From assembly GCA_030535715.1 (NCBI GenBank), contig JAUNRL010000051.1, positions 1 to 7,261 on the forward strand: a DNA stretch of 7,261 nt, given 5' to 3'. The DNA is from Bacillota bacterium. GTDB lineage: Bacteria; Bacillota; Clostridia; Peptostreptococcales; Anaerovoracaceae. The translations under genes and the position numbers were made by a program. Below, piece by piece: positions 1-4,845 of the stretch. Under the pieces are notes generated by a model, which saw only the letters and a list, made by a program, of their open reading frames with translations, did not search any database and was not told the origin of the DNA. Every line of letters begins with the position of its first letter. Position 1 is the first letter of the stretch.

Positions 1-1567
1 AGATGGCATAGGGTGTGGTAATGCCTTCCTCCTGGGCCACGGCCACGCCGTTGACGCGTCCGGCGATCTCCCCGGTATGCGCGTCAAAGCGGTCAAAGCG
101 GCGAACCATAGTTCCCTCGCCCCGGGTATCGTTGATGAATTCGCTGCGGTAGCCCAGCAGTCCCCGTGTCGGCACCAGGTATTCCAGCCGGGTATAGCTG
201 TTCTCGCTGCGCATCTGCTGCATAAGTCCCTTCCGCAGGTTCAGTTTGGAAATCACCGATCCGGAGTACTCATCGGGCACATCGATGACCACTTCCTCCA
301 GCGGCTCCAGCACCCGGCCCTGTTCGTCCCGCCGGAGAATGACCTCGGGCCGGGATACGGCCAGTTCGTATCCCTCCCGACGCATATTCTCGATCAGGAT
401 CGAAAGGTGCAGTTCGCCTCTGCCGGACACCTTGAAACTGTCGGTGGAATCCGTTTCCTCCACCCGCAGGCCGACGTTGACCTCCAGCTCCCGCATCAGC
501 CGCTCCCGGAGGTGACGGGAGGTGACATATTTGCCGGCCCTGCCCGCAAAGGGCGATTTGTTGACCATGAAATACATGGACAGGGTCGGTTCCTCAATGG
601 AGATCATCTCCATCGGATCCGGCATCCCCTGGGGACAGATGGTTTCCCCGATAGAGATGTCCGAAATGCCGGAGACCACCACAATGTCCCCGCTGACAGC
701 CTCCTCCACCGGCATCCGCTTCAGGCCGCGGTACACAAAGACCTGGTTGATTCTGCAGTCCCGGGATACGCCTCCTTCTCCGCAGACCGTCACCATGCTC
801 CCGGCGCGGACGGTGCCCCGGCTCACCCGGCCGATGCCCAGGCGTCCGATATAATCGTCGTAGGCCAAGGCGGATACCTGCAGCTGCAACGGTTCTTCCC
901 GCCGATCCGGATAGGGACGGACGTGCTCGATGATCGTGTCGAAGAGAGGTGTAATGTCCAGGCCGTTCATGCCACCGGCGCATTTTTTGATCTTGTGGCC
1001 GCCCTGCTGGATTTCCAGATCCCGGATCTCTTCCGGATCGCGGACGACGATGCCCTGCCGGGCGATACCGTAGAGAATGGGAAAGTCCAGCTGCTCGTCA
1101 CTGGCCTCCAGATCCATGAACAGTTCGTAGACCTCATCGACCACTTCGTCGATCCGGGAATCCTTCTTGTCGATCTTGTTGATCAGCAGAATCGGATTGA
1201 TGCCCTGCTCCAGGGACTTCTTCAGCACAAACCGGGTCTGGGGCATGGGTCCCTCACTGGAATCCACCAAAAGAATCACCGTGTCCACGGTTCGAATGAT
1301 CCGCTCCACTTCGGATGAAAAATCCGCGTGGCCCGGTGTATCAACGATGTTGATCTTCGTGTCCCCGTGCATCACCGAACAGTTTTTGGAGTAGATGGTG
1401 ATTCCCCGCTCTCGCTCGATGTCGTCGCTGTCCATAACGCAGTCGATAACCTGCTGGTTCTCCCGGAACACGCCGCTCTGGTTCAGGAAAGCGTCCACCA
1501 GGGTCGATTTGCCCGCGTCCACGTGGGCGATAACCGCAATATTGATGATGTTCTGCTGTTCACTCAT
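1..1567 (-). CDS. typA: TypA/BipA translational GTPase (C-terminus cut off by window edge)
   Basis: Ribosome-associated GTPase of the EF-G/LepA class, linked in other bacteria to ribosome assembly and stress or cold adaptation; it acts in the cytoplasm. The frame is open for 522 codons from ATG 1567 to the left edge; family members run to about 600-615 residues, so roughly the last 85-90 are missing. The GTPase motifs are visible: P-loop AHVDAGKST (14-22), ERERGIT (51-57), DTPGH (76-80) and NKID (130-133). Next come the beta-barrel domain and the family-typical segments SPFAGRAGKYVTSR, VSGRGELHLSILIENMRREG and VPTRGLLGYRSEFINDTRGE. The P-loop has Ala-Gly-Lys-Ser where E. coli BipA has His-Gly-Lys-Thr. 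An insertion of about 20 residues precedes TPLFDTI. The chosen ATG has only a weak GGGA Shine-Dalgarno. An in-frame ATG at 1591 adds eight residues but has no ribosome site. The gene lies 64 bp after the uracil-DNA glycosylase stop and is probably co-transcribed with it. Identity is very secure. Confidence 0.96.
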   Translation of the reverse strand, partial: MSEQQNIINIAVIAHVDAGKSTLVDAFLNQSGVFRENQQVIDCVMDSDDIERERGITIYSKNCSVMHGDTKINIVDTPGHADFSSEVERIIRTVDTVILLVDSSEGPMPQTRFVLKKSLEQGINPILLINKIDKKDSRIDEVVDEVYELFMDLEASDEQLDFPILYGIARQGIVVRDPEEIRDLEIQQGGHKIKKCAGGMNGLDITPLFDTIIEHVRPYPDRREEPLQLQVSALAYDDYIGRLGIGRVSRGTVRAGSMVTVCGEGGVSRDCRINQVFVYRGLKRMPVEEAVSGDIVVVSGISDISIGETICPQGMPDPMEMISIEEPTLSMYFMVNKSPFAGRAGKYVTSRHLRERLMRELEVNVGLRVEETDSTDSFKVSGRGELHLSILIENMRREGYELAVSRPEVILRRDEQGRVLEPLEEVVIDVPDEYSGSVISKLNLRKGLMQQMRSENSYTRLEYLVPTRGLLGYRSEFINDTRGEGTMVRRFDRFDAHTGEIAGRVNGVAVAQEEGITTPYAI

Positions 1568-1631
1568 GCAAGTTTTCCCGATTCTGTTCATTTGACGGCA
1601 GCGAGGAAGCCCCGGTAAAGCAGCAGCCGCT

Positions 1632-2303
1632 TCATTCGGGGATCCTCCAGTCCACCGGTTCCAGGCCGTTAGCCTCCAAGAACGCATTGGCCTGAGAGAA
1701 ATAGTGCCCGCCCCAGAATCCGTAATGGGCCGACAGAGGACTGGGATGCACGCCGGTGATGATCTTATGCTGAGGCGCCGTGATCAGGGCGGCCTTGGCC
1801 TTGGCCGGCCTGCCCCAGAGGATGAAGACCATGGGGGTCTGCCGCTGGTTCAGCAGACGGATGACCTGATCGGTGAACATCTCCCAGCCTTTGTTCCGGT
1901 GGAAATTGGCCGCGTGGGCACGCACCGTCAGCACCGTATTGAGCAGGAGTACGCCGCTTCGCGCCCAATGCTCCAGACATCCGTGGTTCGGCGGCGCGAT
2001 GCCCAGATCGTCCTGCATTTCCTTAAAGATGTTCACCAGCGACGGGGGAACCGGCACGCCCTTCTGCACGGAAAAACACAGCCCGTGGGCCTGCCCCGGC
2101 TCGTGATAGGGATCCTGCCCCAGAATGACCACCTTCACGTCCTCATAGGCCGTCGCCTGGAGGGCATGGAAAATGTGGTACATGTCCGGATAGATGACCC
2201 GCGTGCTGTATTCCCTCTTCAGGAATTCCCGCAGTTTCCGGTAATACTCCTTATCAAATTCTCCCTTGAGGACTTCGTCCCAGCTGTTTCCGAAATGAAC
2301 CAT
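1632..2303 (-). CDS. ung: Uracil-DNA glycosylase, family 1
   Basis: Removes uracil from DNA by cleaving the N-glycosidic bond, the first step of base-excision repair of deaminated cytosine or misincorporated dUMP. At 223 residues it has normal family length. The family-1 motifs are intact: GQDPYH at 62-67 with the water-activating Asp64, the uracil-contacting LLLNTVLTVR (119-128, Asn122), and the HPSPLSAH loop (186-193) with His186. Before the GWE stretch the usual Ser-His is Phe-His (NFHRNKGWE, 133-141), a minor change that leaves all catalytic residues in place. The ATG at 2303 has no Shine-Dalgarno. A promoter-like TACAAT ends six bases upstream, so the mRNA could be leaderless. The stop codon is the TGA of an ATGA string that opens a 15-codon reading frame leading to typA. 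The next repair enzyme, exonuclease III, is encoded 1.5 kb upstream on the same strand. Identity is very secure. Confidence 0.97.
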   Translation of the reverse strand: MVHFGNSWDEVLKGEFDKEYYRKLREFLKREYSTRVIYPDMYHIFHALQATAYEDVKVVILGQDPYHEPGQAHGLCFSVQKGVPVPPSLVNIFKEMQDDLGIAPPNHGCLEHWARSGVLLLNTVLTVRAHAANFHRNKGWEMFTDQVIRLLNQRQTPMVFILWGRPAKAKAALITAPQHKIITGVHPSPLSAHYGFWGGHYFSQANAFLEANGLEPVDWRIPE

Positions 2304-2309
2304 ATCCGT

Positions 2310-2337
2310 ATTGTATCAAATCGCGGCTCTTATGCAA
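2310..2337 (-). promoter_or_regulatory. Candidate promoter of ung, with start site at or next to the ATG
   Basis: On the minus strand TACAAT (2310-2315) matches the -10 consensus at five of six positions. It sits 16 bases after TTGCAT (2332-2337), a weak -35 matching only the leading TTG. Exactly six bases separate the -10 hexamer from the ung ATG. A typical start site would therefore fall on or beside the A of ATG 2303, which fits the absence of a ribosome-binding site. This is inference from spacing; the element could be fortuitous, with ung read from an upstream promoter. Confidence 0.4.
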
Positions 2338-2348
2338 AGGGCAATTCC

Positions 2349-2377
2349 CCGGAACAGAGAGCCGTTCACTGTTCCGG
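2349..2377. repeat. 9-bp perfect inverted repeat over the deacetylase stop codon
   Basis: CCGGAACAG (2349-2357) and CTGTTCCGG (2369-2377) form a perfect 9-bp stem with an 11-base loop. In the minus-strand transcript the stem starts in the last three codons of the deacetylase, the TGA is in the loop, and the other arm lies in the intergenic space before ung. No run of U follows (the downstream bases are GGAATTGCCC), so it is not a standard intrinsic terminator. It may protect an mRNA 3' end or partly separate the deacetylase and ung transcripts. Confidence 0.4.
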
Positions 2378-3670
2378 TTTCTGCGTAGGCGCCACCTTGG
2401 ACTGGAACATGATCAGCCCCTGACCCAGAAACATCCTCTGCCGGTTCAGGCGCAGAGGATTGTCCCCCGGGAAGACCTTTCCGGGCATGGTGGTCACCGC
2501 GCAGAGGAAGCCCTCTTCCTTCAGGTCAGCCTCCGCACTTTCGCTGTAGTCACCGTAGGGATAGGCGAAGGCATCCCGGCTTCCGCAGACCTGAATGGAC
2601 TTCTCCAGATCAGCCCGCCTCTCCTCTTCCGTAACCACGGCGAAGGCTCCCTTGTGTCCGGGCACGCCGCCGGCCCGGTGCAGTTCGTGGGTATGGGACT
2701 GGAAGATGAGATCGGGGCTGACGTATTCCTTTACCTTCTTCTCGCCCTTCTTGGAGGTGATGAGAAAACTGGTCACGGGAATCCGGCATTTCTCCACGAT
2801 GGGAATCAGCTGCTTCAGGGTTGCCTTTTCCCCATCGTCAAAGGTCAGCACCACGCTCTTTTCCGGAAGTATCAGTTTCCCCTCCGCATACTCCCGGACC
2901 TCCTTCCAGGTCGGATAGTAATAGCCCTCGTCGTTCAGCCAGCTCATCTCTTCTGTGAGGGCCTGGGCACTGATGTAGTTGCCGTAGCGCCGGTGCAGAT
3001 CTGCCGGCGGATCGTTCTCATCGTAAACGTAGTGAAACATGCAGATGGGAAGTCCCGGCGAGCCCCACTGGGTATTCGGCCGGATGGTCAGACGGCGGGA
3101 GAGCTGCGTGCTCCGGCCCTCATCGTCAGTCACCGTATAGCGGATCGTTTTCCTGCCAGCCCGGTCGAACCGGACGCGGGACACCTTCACCCGATCGGTC
3201 AGATCCGTGCCGTCCTCCGCCTTCGCACGGTAACCCGGCTCCTGATACTTCTCCCCCAGAAGCATAGTCACGTCTCCGCCCTCCAGGACAAGCTCCGGCG
3301 ACATATGATCCAGCACCGTCACTGTCCGGGAGGAATGAAAGTTTCCCTCCGAATAGGTGATCGTATATTCACCCGGACGTCCGGTGTCCAGATCGGACTC
3401 CACTCTGACCTTCCCCGTGACGTCCCGGCCGCTGAGCCGTGCCTCCACGCCGGAATCCTTAAAAACTCCGTTCAGACCGATGGTCATCTTCTCCTTGCCG
3501 GCCATTACCATATAGGTTTCCGAAGTGTAATACCAGATGGTCAGCAGCAGAAAGCCAAGGACAAGAATGCCCATGACGAGAATTCCGAATACCAGTCCAG
3601 TCTTTTTTCTGTCGTTCAGTATCTGCTGCATTTGTTGTCGTCTCCCTGCCTGTTGCTGCTCCGGATTCAT
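2366..3670 (-). CDS. Membrane-anchored polysaccharide deacetylase with two Ig-like domains (PgaB/IcaB-like NodB domain)
   Basis: Predicted extracytoplasmic metal-dependent deacetylase of N-acetylated glycans, carbohydrate esterase family 4. Numbered from ATG 3670 (434 residues), a short basic Gln-rich cytoplasmic segment precedes one membrane helix (about 25-48), giving an N-in, C-out topology. Two beta-rich repeats follow (about 61-121 and 125-197) that resemble bacterial Ig-like/DUF5011 domains, each ending in a G-x-Y/K-T-I-x-Y-type strand. The NodB domain begins at LPICMFHYVYD (about 207). It has TFDDG (276-280; base Asp278, metal ligand Asp279), His326 and His331 in SHTHELH, AYPYGDY (369-375) and a final LRLNRQRM. 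The five-residue spacing of the two histidines is that of PgaB/IcaB exopolysaccharide deacetylases rather than the four of peptidoglycan deacetylases. The true substrate is not known. A GTG at 3685 would add five residues but reaches into the radical SAM remnant; neither start has a good ribosome site. No glycan synthase is nearby. Confidence 0.88.
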   Translation of the reverse strand: MNPEQQQAGRRQQMQQILNDRKKTGLVFGILVMGILVLGFLLLTIWYYTSETYMVMAGKEKMTIGLNGVFKDSGVEARLSGRDVTGKVRVESDLDTGRPGEYTITYSEGNFHSSRTVTVLDHMSPELVLEGGDVTMLLGEKYQEPGYRAKAEDGTDLTDRVKVSRVRFDRAGRKTIRYTVTDDEGRSTQLSRRLTIRPNTQWGSPGLPICMFHYVYDENDPPADLHRRYGNYISAQALTEEMSWLNDEGYYYPTWKEVREYAEGKLILPEKSVVLTFDDGEKATLKQLIPIVEKCRIPVTSFLITSKKGEKKVKEYVSPDLIFQSHTHELHRAGGVPGHKGAFAVVTEEERRADLEKSIQVCGSRDAFAYPYGDYSESAEADLKEEGFLCAVTTMPGKVFPGDNPLRLNRQRMFLGQGLIMFQSKVAPTQKPEQ

Positions 3671-3797
3671 TATCCATCTGTCCACCCGCCCCGACTATAT
3701 CGACGACAACGTTCTGGATTTTCTGGAGCGCTTCGGCGTAGACATCATCGAGTTGGGTATGCAATCCTTCGATCCCGACGTGCTGGCCGCAGTCAGC
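3668..3797 (+). pseudogene. Fragment of an Elp3-like radical SAM protein gene (COG1243 type)
   Basis: On the plus strand, in the frame whose codons begin at positions divisible by three, the gap between exonuclease III and the deacetylase reads about 41 residues. These include STRPDYID, LDFLERFGVDIIELG and MQSFDPDVLAAVS. They match the conserved centre of Elp3-like radical SAM proteins, where STRPDxI is followed by an (I/V)ELGxQSMDDxVL segment and then an RGHT motif. The match stops where RGHT is expected: the frame runs into the antisense of exonuclease III. On the other side it stops at the deacetylase start. The CxxxCxxC iron-sulfur motif and the acyltransferase part are absent, and no start or ribosome site serves the fragment. 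It is best read as a gene remnant moved here by recombination, or as an assembly artefact. I recognise it by motif only; a protein search would be decisive. Confidence 0.55.
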
Positions 3798-4548
3798 TGT
3801 CAATCGTCAGTGCCACCGGGCAGTGATCGCTGCCGTAGATTTCGGTCAGGATTTCCGCTTCCCGCAGCCTGTCCCGCAGGGCTTCCGACACCAGAAAGTA
3901 GTCGATGCGCCATCCGGCATTGTTTTTGCGCGCGTTGAAGCGATAGCTCCACCAGGAATACACGCCTTCCCGATCCGGATAGAAATGCCGCCAGGTGTCC
4001 ACGAATCCCGCATCCAGCAGGCGGGTCATCTTTTCCCGCTCTTCATCGGTAAAGCCGGCGTTTTTCCGGTTGGTCTTCGGATTCTTCAGGTCAATCTCCC
4101 TGTGCGCCACGTTAAAGTCGCCGCAGACGATGACCGGCTTATGCTCCTCCAGCTTCTTCAGATAGGCGCGGAAGTCATCCTCCCATCTCATCCGGTAATC
4201 CAGCCGCTTCAGCCCGTCCTGGGCATTGGGCACATAGACGTCGACCAGAAAAAAGTCCTCGTACTCCGCCGTGATGACCCGACCTTCATGGTCGTGCTCG
4301 TCCACGCCAATGCCGCAGGTGACGGAGAGGGGTTCTTCTTTGGCGAACACCGCCGTGCCGGAATAGCCCTTCTTATCCGCTGAACACCAGTACTGGTGAT
4401 ATCCTTCCAGTGGCACCTCGGCCTGACCCTCCTGCATCTTGGTTTCCTGCACACAGAGAACATCCGGCGATTCTTCCCGCGCAAAATCAAGAAATCCTTT
4501 GCCCATCGCCGCCCGGATTCCGTTCACGTTCCATGAGATCAGCCGCAT
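3793..4548 (-). CDS. xth: Exodeoxyribonuclease III / class II AP endonuclease
   Basis: Mg-dependent nuclease of the exonuclease-endonuclease-phosphatase fold. It nicks DNA 5' of abasic sites and trims 3' blocking ends, the step after glycosylases such as the uracil-DNA glycosylase encoded downstream. At 251 residues it has the normal length of the ExoA/Xth family. All catalytic motifs are present: WNVNGIRA with Asn7, QETKMQ with metal-binding Glu35, the YVPN segment with Tyr105, GDFNVAH with Asp144 and Asn146, WRIDYF with Asp216, and SDHCPV with Asp241-His242. The SWWSYRFNARKNNAGWRIDYF region (199-219) is typical of the bacterial ExoA branch. The ATG at 4548 is preceded by GGAAGGA about ten bases upstream, a fair ribosome site lying in the 21-bp gap after the rubredoxin stop, so the two genes are likely co-transcribed. 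The stop codon borders the radical SAM remnant on the opposite strand. Confidence 0.96.
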   Translation of the reverse strand: MRLISWNVNGIRAAMGKGFLDFAREESPDVLCVQETKMQEGQAEVPLEGYHQYWCSADKKGYSGTAVFAKEEPLSVTCGIGVDEHDHEGRVITAEYEDFFLVDVYVPNAQDGLKRLDYRMRWEDDFRAYLKKLEEHKPVIVCGDFNVAHREIDLKNPKTNRKNAGFTDEEREKMTRLLDAGFVDTWRHFYPDREGVYSWWSYRFNARKNNAGWRIDYFLVSEALRDRLREAEILTEIYGSDHCPVALTIDS

Positions 4549-4569
4549 ACTGCACTCATCCTTCCGTTC

Positions 4570-4728
4570 TTATTCGTCTTCGCTGAACTGATCCTTGCCT
4601 GCTCCGCAGAGGGGACACTCGAAGTCTTCTGGCACATTCGCCCAGGCGGTTCCGGAAGCCAGACCGGCGTCCTCAAATCCGTTTTCTTCGTCGTATTCCC
4701 ATCCGCACAGATCACATACATACTTCAT
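4570..4728 (-). CDS. Rubredoxin
   Basis: Small iron protein that carries single electrons through one Fe(Cys)4 centre, usually to oxygen- or peroxide-detoxifying enzymes in anaerobes. The gene encodes 52 residues, the standard size. Both metal-binding knuckles are present: CDLCGW (Cys5, Cys8) and CPLCGAGK (Cys38, Cys41). The usual aromatic and acidic surroundings are also seen: EYDEENG, the SGT-W segment, and VPEDFECP in place of the common LPEDWVCP. The C-terminus ends in an acidic SEDE. The start is clear: AAGGAAG sits about eight bases before ATG 4728. The stop TAA is 21 bp before exonuclease III, whose ribosome site lies in that gap. No rubredoxin reductase, rubrerythrin or flavodiiron protein is encoded in the window, so the partner is unknown. 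A different frame is open over the same bases (4539-4721) but has no ribosome site and no family features. Confidence 0.93.
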   Translation of the reverse strand: MKYVCDLCGWEYDEENGFEDAGLASGTAWANVPEDFECPLCGAGKDQFSEDE

Positions 4729-4845
4729 TGCTTTTCTTCCTTTCTGTTCAACAGTGCTCGATCTATCTCATTGCGTTGCTTTCGCGGCTCCCGGAAGGGG
4801 GCCGGTTTCGCCGGGGTTAAACGGAGCCGGAGCTCCGGAGGCAGC
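4729..4845. other. Intergenic gap between acyl-CoA synthetase and rubredoxin
   Basis: This 117-bp gap is the largest in the window apart from the one holding the radical SAM remnant. It carries a GC-rich palindrome near the synthetase stop and the rubredoxin ribosome site (AAGGAAG) at the other end. I see no convincing -35/-10 pair for rubredoxin, though GC-poor bases around 4755-4775 would be the natural place for one. Confidence 0.5.
4822..4838 (-). terminator. Weak terminator candidate after the acyl-CoA synthetase
   Basis: CCGGAGCTCCGG (4827-4838) is a perfect 12-bp palindrome. The overlapping arms CGGAG and CTCCG (4822-4826 and 4833-4837) can form a 5-bp GC stem with a 6-base loop, followed in the minus-strand transcript by UUUAACC. 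It lies 8 bp past the TAG of the synthetase. The U run is only three bases long, so intrinsic termination would be inefficient at best. It may instead be an mRNA 3'-end hairpin. Confidence 0.25.

Noticed and set aside
994..1002. Run of A in the typA coding strand near ATCAAAAAATGC as a frameshift site
   Set aside because: The frame continues cleanly on both sides with TypA-like sequence, and the alternative frames lead to nothing recognisable.
77..1318. Long open plus-strand frame (413 codons) opposite typA
   Set aside because: It is antisense to a complete, highly conserved TypA coding sequence, with a His/Asp/Gln-rich composition typical of reversed GC-rich codons and no family motifs.
3685..3685. 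GTG at 3685 as the deacetylase start
   Set aside because: It adds five residues that overlap the radical SAM remnant and has no better ribosome site than ATG 3670. It is kept only as an alternative.
2654..3826. Long open plus-strand frame (390 codons) opposite the deacetylase
   Set aside because: It mirrors the minus-strand deacetylase and shows no recognisable domain. The radical SAM match nearby is in a different plus-strand frame.
4539..4721. 60-residue minus-strand frame overlapping rubredoxin
   Set aside because: The other frame over the same bases encodes a perfect rubredoxin with both CxxC knuckles and a good ribosome site; this one has neither.
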